Shown: positions 1 through 8,143 of the stretch, in pieces
How positions within the stretch are numbered: position 1 is the stretch's first letter
Layout of the letters: every line of letters begins with the position of its first letter
Assembly (NCBI GenBank): GCA_038326205.1
Contig: JBBQJV010000025.1
Span: 1 to 44,793 of the forward strand
DNA: 44,793 bases
Source: UBA7672 sp038326205
GTDB lineage: Bacteria; Pseudomonadota; Alphaproteobacteria; Caulobacterales; Hyphomonadaceae
Direction: 5' to 3'
Notes under the pieces: generated by a model
Seen by the model: the letters and a program-made list of their open reading frames with translations, nothing else
What the model was told of the DNA's origin: nothing
The model's database searches: none
Program-made: the position numbers and the translations under genes

Positions 1-263
1 GAAACTGCCGGCGACGCCGCCGACCGGGCCGCTGACGCCAGCGACGGTGGGGAACAGGCGGGCACGCCCGAAGCGTCAATGCCACCGTCTTTCGGGGTGA
101 GCGTTTAAATGTCGAGATAGAAGCCATGTTCGCCATCGGTGCAGACATAGCTGCCGCCATAGACGCCCTTCACGCCCGCGCCGTCGCCGGGAAACTGTGC
201 GAGGGCCGGAACGGCCAGAATTGTGGTGGCGAGGGCGGCGGCACAGACGCGATGGGCGATCAT
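1..263 (-). pseudogene. Small secreted protein, interrupted and cut by the window edge
   Basis: Reading the minus strand from the ATG at 263 gives a clear signal peptide (hydrophobic stretch ending VPALA before QFPGDG) and then a Gly-rich segment containing GGSYVCTDGEHGFYLD. An in-frame TAA at 107..105 stops it after 52 residues. The same frame then continues as TLTPKDGGIDASGV, and after a one-base shift near position 70 a plausible ARLFPTVAGVSGPVGGVAG follows to the window edge. The shift is explained by one missing G (GTGCCC for GTGGCCC). I see either a decayed gene or consensus errors; as it stands only a 52-residue secreted peptide would be made. Family not recognised. Confidence 0.45.
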
Positions 264-438
264 CGGCGTTTCCTTCTGGATCGAGTTTCGCAGCGGGAAA
301 TTGCCGCAACGTCAAACATCGCAGCACGCCCCGCGCAAATGACTAGCGCAGGAGGTGATTCGACAAGGGATCAGCTGCGGACCACGACCCGAATAAGGCG
401 CGGTCAAACAGGTGTCAGCCGGTGATTTCGGCTAGAAT

Positions 439-714
439 TCATGGCGTGGGGCTGGCCGACGGGGCCGGCGCTGCGACCTGCGCTTCGAGCGCGAGGCGGC
501 GGGCTTCGTCGTCGGCGCGTTGCTGGGCTTCGCGGGCGGCGCGATCGGCGGCCTTGCGGTCTTCCTCGGCCTTCAGCGTGCGCGGATCGTTCGGGCCCTC
601 GTTCGGCGGATCGCCCCACAGCGGCACGGGGCGCACGAGATTACCCTGCAGGCCGCACCCGGCGAGAGCGGTCAGGGACAGGAGCGACGCAGTGAGCAGC
701 AGGACTTTACGCAT
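439..714 (-). CDS. LptM-like small lipoprotein
   Basis: A 91-residue lipoprotein. The start at 714 is chosen over an upstream in-frame ATG (777) because it puts a typical lipoprotein signal (MRKVLLLTASLL...LTALAGC) at the N terminus. The residues just after the lipid cysteine, GLQGNLVRPVPLWG, resemble the short conserved stretch of the LptM/YifL family, small outer-membrane lipoproteins that assist LptD oxidation and assembly in E. coli. The rest is a charged helix rich in Ala, Arg and Glu and a Pro/Ala-rich tail. In many Alphaproteobacteria such a gene lies between argH and lysA; here argH is 1.4 kb away on the same strand with three plus-strand genes between, so the linkage may have been broken by insertion. 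LptM assignment is inference. Confidence 0.7.
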   Translation of the reverse strand: MRKVLLLTASLLSLTALAGCGLQGNLVRPVPLWGDPPNEGPNDPRTLKAEEDRKAADRAAREAQQRADDEARRLALEAQVAAPAPSASPTP

Positions 715-803
715 GTCCGCACAATCCGATGCGGCGGCGTGCCGGTCAAGTTGGCGTGCGGCGCCTGAAAGGATCATTCCCGAGTATGGGGCGTTAGATA
801 GAA

Positions 804-1031
804 ATGGAAAAAGTCCCGCAAAAACGACCGGTAGAGTCCTCGGGAGCCCGCATCATAATTCTGGCGTCCGTCGCCGTCCTGCTGCTCGTCGCCTTTATGC
901 TGGTCAACATTGTGTGGCAGGCTTTGCACCCGAAGTTGATGACCGATGCGGACAATGAGCCTCCGCCAGGCGCCGAGCGTGCGCAGGACGGACCGATGCA
1001 GGACGCGCCAAAATCGCTGCCGGGGCGCTGA
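804..1031 (+). CDS. Small single-span membrane protein, hypothetical
   Basis: A 75-residue protein with a short basic N terminus, one strongly hydrophobic helix at about residues 17-41 (IIILASVAVLLLVAFMLVNI) and a polar, Pro/Asp-rich C-terminal tail. The topology suggests a one-pass inner-membrane protein with N-in orientation. The ATG at 804 is preceded by only a weak GGGGC ribosome site. It is divergent from the LptM-like gene with about 90 bases between, so the two may share a promoter region. I do not recognise the family. The long ORF on the opposite strand across this region looks like a reading shadow. Confidence 0.55.
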   Translation: MEKVPQKRPVESSGARIIILASVAVLLLVAFMLVNIVWQALHPKLMTDADNEPPPGAERAQDGPMQDAPKSLPGR

Positions 1032-1144
1032 AGCCCACTTTCTCGTCGGTCCGTGACTCCTTCCCGGTTGCCGCAATGACCCCGGCGGGCGGATATCGCT
1101 GGTGTTCTCGAACGCTTGGACGAAGTCACTTCGGGGAGACGTAA

Positions 1145-1722
1145 TTGACAGAGCTCAAATCCGAAGCGGACCTGCGCGCGATCTACAAACAGGCCGGTGG
1201 CGGTGCGGTTGGCAAGGATATCGCACAGATCGACGCGCATTTTGCGAACTTCATCGCGCGATCGCCATTCCTGTGTATCGGAACGACGAGTGAGAACGGG
1301 TTCGGCGATGTCTCGCCGCGCGGCGGCGAGCCGGGCTTCGTGCATGTGCTCGATGCGCAGACGTTGGCGATGCCTGACCGGCCGGGCAACAACCGGCTGG
1401 ACTCGCTGGGCAACATCACGCGCAGTCCCGGCGTAGGGCTGCTGTTCTTCGTGCCCGGGTTCGAGGACACGCTGCGCGTCAATGGCGTTGCGCGCGTGAC
1501 GACGGACCCCGCGCTCGGTCGTGGTGATCAATGTGATGGAAGCCAACCTTCACTGCGTGAAAGCGATCAAGCGCGCGGGCCTCTGGGCGCAGGAAGCGCA
1601 GGTGGGCCCCGCAACATTCGCGACGGCGGGTGAGATCTATCGTGATCAGCTGAAGCTGGAGGTTCCGGTTGAAGCGATCGATGCGTCGCTGGAGAAAGAC
1701 GCGCGGGGGGAATCTGTACTAG
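1145..1722 (+). pseudogene. Pyridoxamine 5'-phosphate oxidase family protein, frame-broken
   Basis: TTG start at 1145 with GGGGAGAC upstream. The protein resembles PPOX-fold flavin-binding proteins of the MSMEG_1061 type: ARSPFLCIGTTSENG, DVSPRGGEPGFVHVLD, LAMPDRPGNNRLDSL and, in another frame, VVVINVMEANLHCVKAIKRAGLW. The frame breaks near 1510-1522. About ten residues expected from the family between VTTDPAL and RSVVVINV are absent, and similar short sequences (CCCGCGCTC and CCGCGCTCG) could be the joined remains of a direct-repeat deletion. A second break lies in the run of six G at 1705-1710; with five G the protein ends DARGNLY at TAG 1720-1722. Likely non-functional if the sequence is right; substrate unknown. 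Confidence 0.75.
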
Positions 1723-1800
1723 GCGAGTCGCGGATTGATGAGCGTGTGGTGTTGCCTCAGGGGGGGTCTTGGCAGACTGTCACTCATTCAATGGGGGCAT

Positions 1801-2157
1801 ATGAAAACCAAAGCCGTATTCCTGCTTGCGTTCGCGTTGGGAGCTTGCAGCACGCCCGAAGCGGCTGAGCCGGGGATCACCACGATCGCGCCCGGCGTTG
1901 TTCAAATTGACGGAGCGAAGGTGAGGGGCGGCGAAGTCGATCTACCTGCGCTCGAAGCCTTGCTGGCGAAAAAGGGGCCAATGCAGGACGTGGTCGAGAT
2001 GATCGGCAAGGCGCCGATGGTAAATCCGGCAGCGGGCGGTACGGACGCTCACATGTACCGACTGGAGGATAGGGCCACCAAACGCAAAGTGCTCATCATC
2101 GTGTTCGCGCAGAATGGGCGTGTCGCGGACAGTCTAATGACTGTCCGCACGGGCTAG
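1801..2157 (+). CDS. Lipoprotein, hypothetical
   Basis: A 118-residue protein. I take the ATG at 1801 because it starts a lipoprotein signal (MKTKAVFLLAFALGAC) with the lipid cysteine at residue 16; the ORF itself is open from further upstream. The mature part has a segment GVVQIDGAKVRGGEVDLPALEALL followed by a compact alpha/beta stretch ending in VLIIVFAQNGRVADSL, reminiscent of small periplasmic domains of the SmpA/BamE sort, but the match is not strong enough to name. It ends six bases before the argH stop on the opposite strand, so the two genes converge. No terminator-like hairpin fits between them. Confidence 0.7.
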   Translation: MKTKAVFLLAFALGACSTPEAAEPGITTIAPGVVQIDGAKVRGGEVDLPALEALLAKKGPMQDVVEMIGKAPMVNPAAGGTDAHMYRLEDRATKRKVLIIVFAQNGRVADSLMTVRTG

Positions 2158-2162
2158 CGCTT

Positions 2163-3557
2163 CTAGGCCAGCTTCTTCTTCCATGCCGCGACCTGCTCGC
2201 GCACGCGCGCAGGAGCGGTCCCGCCATAGCTCTGGCGCGAAGCGACCGATGCGTCGACGGTCAGTACCGTGAACACCTTGTCGCTGATGCGCGGTTCCAG
2301 CTTTTGCAACACACCAAGCGGAACATCGGGGAGCGCGATTCCTGCAGTCTCGGCGGCTTTCACGGCCGCGCCCGTGATGTGGTGGGCTTCGCGGAAGGGG
2401 ATGTTGAGTTCGCGGACGAGCCAGTCGGCGAGGTCGGTCGCGGTCGAGAAGCCGGACGAGGCGAAGGTGCGCATGCGCTCCTTGTTCGGCGTCATGGTGG
2501 CAATCATGCCGGTCATGGCTTGAAGTGACAGATCAAGGCTGTCGAAGGCGTCGAAGGTGGTTTGCTTGTCGTCCTGCATGTCTTTGGAATAGGCGAGTGG
2601 CAGGCCTTTCATAATGGTAAAGAGTTGGACGAGCGAGCCGATGGCGCGGCCGGACTTGGCGCGCACGAGTTCGGCGGCGTCGGGGTTGCGCTTCTGTGGC
2701 ATGATGCTGGAGCCGGTGGACCAGGCATCCGACATGCGCACGAACCCGAACTGGGCGGAGGACCAGATTACGATCTCTTCGGCGAAGCGCGAGAGATGCT
2801 GGGCGCAGATGGCGACGCTCGCGAGAGCCTCGAGGGCGAAGTCGCGGGCGGAGACGCAATCGAGCGAGTTGGCCATGGGGCGATCAAAGCCGAGCGCCTT
2901 GGCCGTCATGTGGCGGTCGATCGGGAAGCCGGTGCCGGCCAGCGCCGCTGCGCCGAGCGGGGATTCGTTCATGCGGACGATGGCGTCGGCGAAGCGGCCA
3001 CGATCGCGGTCAAACATTTCAACATAGGCCATGAGGTGATGGCCGAAAGTAACCGGCTGGGCGGTCTGCAAATGCGTGAAGCCCGGCATCACGGTGTCAG
3101 CATGGTTTTCCGCCTGCGTCAGCAGCGCCTGCATCAGGGCGGTAAGCTGGGCGTGGCGGGTCTCACACGCGGATTTGACCCAGAGCCGGAAATCCACGGC
3201 GACCTGGTCGTTCCTGGACCGCGCGGTGTGCAGGCGGCCGGCCGGTTCGCCGATGATTTCCTTGAGGCGGGACTCAACGTTGAGGTGAATATCCTCCAGC
3301 GCCTTGGAAAACTGGAATTTTCCCTCGCGAATTTCTGAGAGCACCCGATCGAGGCCGGTCTGGATGGCGGTCTCGTCGGCCGCGGTGATCACGCCAGTTT
3401 TGGCCAGCATGGCCGCATGGGCTTTCGAGCCGGCGATGTCCTGCTCAGCCAGGCGCTTGTCCACGTCGATAGAGGCGTTTATCGCCTCCATGACCTGATC
3501 GGGCATGGCCGAGAACCGGCCGCCCCACATGCTGTTAGACTCGGGATTCTTTGTCAT
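2163..3557 (-). CDS. argH: Argininosuccinate lyase
   Basis: Last step of arginine synthesis: argininosuccinate to arginine and fumarate, in the cytoplasm as a homotetramer. The 464-residue product has the usual length and the fumarase/aspartase superfamily signature GSSIMPQKRNPD, the N-terminal MWGGRFS typical of ArgH, HTARSRNDQVA, and the TAQPVTFGHHL block. The longer ORF upstream (to 3815) is the shadow of tlpA; the ATG at 3557 precedes MTKNPESNSMWGGRF. A start nine codons later at MWGG is possible but has no ribosome site. The start codon overlaps that of tlpA on the other strand by two bases, so each gene's leader lies inside its neighbour's coding sequence. Confidence 0.97.
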   Translation of the reverse strand: MTKNPESNSMWGGRFSAMPDQVMEAINASIDVDKRLAEQDIAGSKAHAAMLAKTGVITAADETAIQTGLDRVLSEIREGKFQFSKALEDIHLNVESRLKEIIGEPAGRLHTARSRNDQVAVDFRLWVKSACETRHAQLTALMQALLTQAENHADTVMPGFTHLQTAQPVTFGHHLMAYVEMFDRDRGRFADAIVRMNESPLGAAALAGTGFPIDRHMTAKALGFDRPMANSLDCVSARDFALEALASVAICAQHLSRFAEEIVIWSSAQFGFVRMSDAWSTGSSIMPQKRNPDAAELVRAKSGRAIGSLVQLFTIMKGLPLAYSKDMQDDKQTTFDAFDSLDLSLQAMTGMIATMTPNKERMRTFASSGFSTATDLADWLVRELNIPFREAHHITGAAVKAAETAGIALPDVPLGVLQKLEPRISDKVFTVLTVDASVASRQSYGGTAPARVREQVAAWKKKLA

Positions 3558-4182
3558 GGACCTGCGACCCGTCATTTCTGCCGCGCTTCTCGCACTCTTC
3601 GCGGCGGCTTGCCAGCCAGCCGAGAAGCCCGCCGAGCCAGGGCCGGAGACGGTGGCGGCCCCTGGATCTGTGGCCCCGGAAGGCGCGAGCCAGCTGGCGT
3701 CGTTCCGGACGGGCAAGTTCGAACGGCTGGACACGGATGTCGATCTGATGGCCCCGACGTCCAGCTTCGTGGACGAGACGGGCAAGGCGCACTCGTTCGC
3801 CGAGTACAAGGGCAAGGTTCTGGTCTACAATATCTGGGCCGAATGGTGCGGTCCGTGCGTTGAGGAAATGCCAAGCCTTGCGCGGTTGCAGAAAGCTTTC
3901 GCGGGCAAGGACGTGGCTGTGGTTCCCGTTGCCTACGGATTCGGGCAGGGCGTCACGCGGGAATCGACGCTGGCGAAGTTCCGCAGCCTGGTGGGCACGG
4001 ACCTGCCTTTCTATTTCGATGGCGAGCAGGTTCTGCAGTCCGAGGCGCAGACAGGTGCGCTGCCGGCGACCATGATCTACGACAAGGACGGCAAGGAAGT
4101 GGCGCGACTGGCGGTTCCTGCGGCGTGGGATTCACCAGAGGCCGTGGCGCTTGTTCAGGCCGTGCTGGACGGCAAGAGCTAA
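3556..4182 (+). CDS. tlpA: TlpA-like thioredoxin-fold lipoprotein (thiol:disulfide reductase)
   Basis: A 208-residue membrane-anchored periplasmic thioredoxin. The start at 3556 begins a lipoprotein signal (MDLRPVISAALLALFAAAC); an upstream ATG at 3505 would bury it. The catalytic motif is WCGPC in NIWAEWCGPCVEEMPSL, followed by FAGKDVAVVPVAYG and a cis-Pro region at GALPATMIYDKDG. TlpA proteins keep cysteines of copper-delivery and cytochrome oxidase assembly factors reduced. Placement next to argH, head to head, is common in Alphaproteobacteria and supports the name. A CGGGA element nine bases upstream may serve as the ribosome site. Confidence 0.88.
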   Translation: MDLRPVISAALLALFAAACQPAEKPAEPGPETVAAPGSVAPEGASQLASFRTGKFERLDTDVDLMAPTSSFVDETGKAHSFAEYKGKVLVYNIWAEWCGPCVEEMPSLARLQKAFAGKDVAVVPVAYGFGQGVTRESTLAKFRSLVGTDLPFYFDGEQVLQSEAQTGALPATMIYDKDGKEVARLAVPAAWDSPEAVALVQAVLDGKS

Positions 4183-4249
4183 GATCGGGTTCTGGTTCGA
4201 CTAAAACGACGAGCCGGCAAAAGCTGGCCGCACGACTGGGAGGTCTAAC

Positions 4250-5320
4250 ATGACGAAACTTTCGACAATGTCGTATGCTGTGATGGCCATGGCGCTCGGC
4301 TTGGCTGGCGCTGGCGCGGCGTCTGCCCAGACGGGCGAGGCGGCGACGGGGCCGGAGGCGGATAAGGCCGCGATTGCTGCGCCGATGGTCGAGCCCGGCT
4401 ATTCAGTTCCGCGCCTTGCGATTGGTCAGCCCGACCTGCAGGGCGTTTGGTCGAACGCGTCGAACACCACGATGCGGCGACCGGGCAAGACGAAGAACCT
4501 CGTGATGACGGATGACGAGGCAGCCAAGGCGCGCGCCGAGAACCCATCCAACATTCGTCAAGCGAACGATGACAACCAGAAGACCAGCGACGGCCTGCTC
4601 GATGGCAAGGACCTGAAGTCAGGCCGCGGCTACAACGCATTCTGGATCGATCCGGGCAACAACTATGCGAACGTCAAAGGCACCTGGCGCACGTCGTGGA
4701 TTGTCGATCCGCCGAACGGGCAGGTGCCGGGCAAGCCGGGCGCGAATGTCGATCGTCCTGTCCATGTCGGAACGGGCTATGACAATCCGGAAGAGCGCAA
4801 CCTCAACGAGCGCTGCATCATCCTCAACACGTCTGGCCCGCCAATCGGGAACTATCTGTACAACAACAATCTGCGTATCGTGCAGTCGCCGAACCACGTG
4901 GTGATCGAGTCGGAGATGATCCACGACACGCGCATCATTCCTCTCAACGCTAAGCACGGCCCAAAAGAGCTCGCGCCGTGGATGGGCGATTCGATCGGCT
5001 GGTGGGATGGCGACACGCTTGTCATCGAGACCGTCAACATGTCGCGCGGCGGTTCGACCATCCAGATCTCGCCGGACGGCAAGATCACGGAGCGGTTCAG
5101 CCGCTACAACGACAAGCAGGTTTTCTACGAGTTCGAGGTTAATGACCCGAGCCTCTACACGCAGGCGTGGAAGGGCCAGATGGCGCTCAACGCCAGCCCG
5201 GGCCTCTACGAATATGCCTGCCATGAGGGCAATATGGGCCTGCTCGGCATCCTTGAGGGCGGCCGGCAGGCTGACCGCGATGGACGCAACATCTCTGAAG
5301 CGGGAGACCGGGAGGAGTAA
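4250..5320 (+). CDS. Secreted protein of an unnamed family (first of two tandem paralogs)
   Basis: A 356-residue protein with a signal peptide ending AGAASAQ. Conserved blocks are PRLAIGQPDLQGVWSNASN, RGYNAFWIDPG, GTWRTSWIVDPPNGQVP, EERNLNERCI, LYNNNLRIVQSPNHVVI, SIGWWDGDTLVIETVN and YEYACHEGN. Proteins with the PDLQGVW, GWWDGDTLVVET and YACHEGN blocks are abundant in Acidobacteria and Sphingomonadales-like genomes and are mostly called hypothetical. Two cysteines (in ERCI and ACHEGN) occur in both copies and could form a disulfide. The neighbour at 5521 is a full paralog with the same block order. Start ATG 4250 has GGGAGG eight bases before it. Role unknown; periplasmic location is inferred from the signal peptide. 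Confidence 0.8.
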   Translation: MTKLSTMSYAVMAMALGLAGAGAASAQTGEAATGPEADKAAIAAPMVEPGYSVPRLAIGQPDLQGVWSNASNTTMRRPGKTKNLVMTDDEAAKARAENPSNIRQANDDNQKTSDGLLDGKDLKSGRGYNAFWIDPGNNYANVKGTWRTSWIVDPPNGQVPGKPGANVDRPVHVGTGYDNPEERNLNERCIILNTSGPPIGNYLYNNNLRIVQSPNHVVIESEMIHDTRIIPLNAKHGPKELAPWMGDSIGWWDGDTLVIETVNMSRGGSTIQISPDGKITERFSRYNDKQVFYEFEVNDPSLYTQAWKGQMALNASPGLYEYACHEGNMGLLGILEGGRQADRDGRNISEAGDREE

Positions 5321-5520
5321 CGGAAACCGGCGGGTTCCCGAGCTCGCCAGACACTGGAACTTCGACGACAAACAAGCGCGCAGCCTTCAACTTGGCGCGA
5401 GATATCGGCGCACGCCCTCCTCCGATCTTGTCGGGCGGAGACAGATTCGGCATCTATCGGTGTAAGACAAGTTACATTCGAGGCTGGAACAATCCGGCCC
5501 GCCCCGGGAGGAGAACCACG

Positions 5521-6624
5521 ATGACCAAGCTGCGCGCGATTTCGCTTGCCGCCATTGCGGCGGCGCTTGTGACCATGAGCGCCGGCATCGCCTTCGCTCA
5601 GGATGGCGCTGGCGCGCGCGTGATGGTGCCGAACCAGACGCCGGCCAAGGAAGGCGATCGGGTAGCCGCAGGCTATGTCGCGCCGCGTCTCTCCATCGGC
5701 CAGCCTGATTTGACCGGCGTGTGGTCCAACTCGTCGAACACGGTGATGACGCGCCCAGGCAAGTTCAAGACGCTGGTGTTGTCCGACGCCGAAGAGGCCA
5801 AGGCGCGCGCCGAGAACCCGTCCAACATCCGGCAGGCGACGGACGACAACCAGAAAGAGTCTGACGGACTTCTCGACGGCAAGGATCTCGCGTCGGGTCG
5901 CGGTTACAACGCGTTCTGGATTGATCCCGGCACAGCCTACGCCAACGTGAAGGGCACGTGGCGCACGTCGTGGATCGTTGATCCGCCCAGCGGGCAGGTG
6001 CCGTTCTCCGACGAAGGGCGCAAGCTGTTGTCTTCGCTGCGTGGCGGACGTGGGCGCGGCTCGGGCTATGACAATCCCGAAGAGCGCGGCGCAGGTGAGC
6101 GTTGCATCGTCGGCTTCGGCGGATCAGGGGGGCCGCCGATGATGAACGTGCTGTACAATAACAATTACCAGATCATCCAGGCGCCGGATCATGTCGTCAT
6201 CGTCGTCGAGATGAATCATGACGCGCGCATCGTGCCCCTGAACGCCAAGCACAAGTCCGGCGTGATCAATCAATACCTCGGCGACTCCATCGGCTGGTGG
6301 GAAGGCGACACGCTGGTCGTTGAGACGATCAACGTGAACCCCGAAGGCGGCAGTCAGGTTCGCCTGACGCCTGCCGGAAAGATCACCGAGCGCTTTACGC
6401 GCTATTCCGACACGCAGGTGCTGTATGAGTTCGAGGTCAACGACCCGGCCCTCTACAGTCAGGTGTGGAAGGGCGAAGTCGGTATGAACAAGGTCGAGGG
6501 CAACGTCTACGAATACGCTTGCCATGAAGGCAATCACGGCCTGATGGGCATACTCGAGGGCGGTCGCGCGGCCGACCGCAACGGCGTCGATATCCGCGAG
6601 AAGGGCGACCGCGACGAGGGTTGA
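5521..6624 (+). CDS. Secreted protein of an unnamed family (second tandem paralog)
   Basis: A 367-residue paralog of the gene at 4250, sharing PRLSIGQPDLTGVWSNSSN, ARAENPSNIRQA, SDGLLDGKDL, GYNAFWIDPG, WRTSWIVDPP, SIGWWEGDTLVVETIN and YEYACHEGNHG. The start at 5521 is set by the GGGAGGAG ribosome site at about 5506-5513 and by a signal peptide ending AGIAFAQD; the upstream extension of the ORF is not coding. The copies differ most in the segment after the WIVDPP block, where this one carries a Gly/Arg-rich insert. The gap of 200 bases to the first copy makes separate expression possible. The downstream hydrolase starts 56 bases after its stop, so the two may be co-transcribed. Function unknown. 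Confidence 0.8.
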   Translation: MTKLRAISLAAIAAALVTMSAGIAFAQDGAGARVMVPNQTPAKEGDRVAAGYVAPRLSIGQPDLTGVWSNSSNTVMTRPGKFKTLVLSDAEEAKARAENPSNIRQATDDNQKESDGLLDGKDLASGRGYNAFWIDPGTAYANVKGTWRTSWIVDPPSGQVPFSDEGRKLLSSLRGGRGRGSGYDNPEERGAGERCIVGFGGSGGPPMMNVLYNNNYQIIQAPDHVVIVVEMNHDARIVPLNAKHKSGVINQYLGDSIGWWEGDTLVVETINVNPEGGSQVRLTPAGKITERFTRYSDTQVLYEFEVNDPALYSQVWKGEVGMNKVEGNVYEYACHEGNHGLMGILEGGRAADRNGVDIREKGDRDEG

Positions 6625-6680
6625 TCCCGCCGCTGTTTGTGTCAGCCTCCCCGGAACTAGAAGGTCCGTGGAGGACACAC

Positions 6681-8143
6681 TTGCGAATCGTCTTGCTGGC
6701 ATTGTCGATCGTTACTCTGGTCGCCTGCTCGGCGACGCCTGAGCCGGTCCTTCGCACGCCCACGCCTGCGCCTGTTGCTGTAACGTTCGAACCTTATGTC
6801 TTCCCCGGCCCCAGCGGCGTGAAGGTCGACGCGGAAAAGGGAACTTTCAACGTTCCTGAGAACCGCGCTGATCCCAACTCGCGCACCATCAGCATCCGCT
6901 TCATTCGTTTCCCATCGACCTCGGCAACTCCAGGTGATCCCATCGTCTACCTTGCAGGCGGTCCGGGCGGGACAGGCGTGCTGACGGCGATGGGCGCGCG
7001 CTTCCCGCTGTTCATGGCGCTGCGCGAAATTGCCGACGTCATCGCGTTCGACCAGCGCGGCGCCGGCCTGTCGAGCCCGACGCCGACGTGTGTGAACGTG
7101 CCCCCGTACGGCGCGGACACGCCGCTGACGCGGGCGAATATAGTGGCTTTCTATCGTGCCAGCCTGACGCGATGCTTCAATGTCTGGAAGGAGAGAGGCG
7201 TCGACATCGACGGCTACACGACGCTTGAAAGCGCGCACGACATCGAAAACCTGCGCAAGGCGTTGGGCGCCCGTAAGCTGAACCTGTGGGGCATCAGCTA
7301 TGGTTCGCACCTTGGTCTTGCGGTGATGAAGTATCATCCGGCTACGGTGAACCGGGCTGTGCTGTCCGGCATCGAGGGGCTGGACCAGACGATCAAGCGT
7401 CCTGCGCTGACCGACAGGGTGTTCGCGCACGTCCAGGAAATCATCGACGCCGATCCGGAAGCGCGCGCTCTATCCGGATCTCGCTGGCATGATGCGCCGT
7501 GTGCACGCAAAGCTGAATGCCAATCCTGTGACGGTCAGCTTCACGCCTTCCGGCGCCAGCGCGCCAGCGTCAGTCACCTTTGATGGCTTTGCGGTCCAGT
7601 TGCTGACGTCTTCGTCGACTGCGGACCCTTCCGGATTTGCAAGAGTGCCGCTCATGTATCTAGCACTCGACAAAGGCCAATACGAAGGCGTTGCAGAGCG
7701 GATCAACAGCCTGCGCCAGCAGTTCGTGGCCTTCCGCGGTATGCCCGAGGCAATGGATCTTGCATCCGGCGCCACCGCCGGCCGCCTTGCGCTGACAAAC
7801 CGCGAAGCTGAATCCTCGCTGCTCAGCGACGCGCTGAACTTTCCGATGCCGCATGTTATGGGCGTCTGGCCGCAGATCGATCTGGGCGACGACTTCCGCG
7901 CGGCGTTCCGGTCGAACATTCCCGCGCTCTTCATCTCGGCGACGCTTGATGGCCGAACTTATCCGGATGAAGCGGGCGAGGAAACGAAAGGGTTCACGGA
8001 CAGGCGCCGTCTAATCGTCGAGAATGGCGGGCACAATATTTACGAGGCGGACCAGCGCATCGCCGATGCGGTTGTTGCGTTTTTCAAAGGCGAGCCGGCA
8101 CCCGAACACATCGTGTTCGCACCTCCGAAGATCGCCCCCCTAA
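6681..8143 (+). pseudogene. Alpha/beta-hydrolase lipoprotein (tripeptidyl-peptidase-like), frame-broken
   Basis: TTG start at 6681 with GGAGGA ahead; it gives a lipoprotein signal (MRIVLLALSIVTLVAC). The body matches secreted alpha/beta hydrolases of the proline iminopeptidase / TAP type: oxyanion block YLAGGPGGTG, VIAFDQRGAGLSSPT, nucleophile elbow GISYGSHLG (Ser nucleophile) and a C-terminal IVENGGHNIYEAD supplying the catalytic His. The frame breaks at 7461-7470 inside GCGCGCGCTC; restoring one GC unit gives PEARALYPDLAGMM. A second slip lies in six C at 8135-8140; with five C the protein ends KIAP at TAA 8141-8143, overlapping the stop of the convergent MORN gene. Both breaks look like short-repeat length errors, so the gene may be intact in reality. 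Confidence 0.8.

Noticed and set aside
76..327. Arg-rich ORF on the minus strand over the first 327 bases
   Set aside because: Its composition is typical of a shadow in GC-rich DNA, while another minus-strand frame gives a proper signal peptide.
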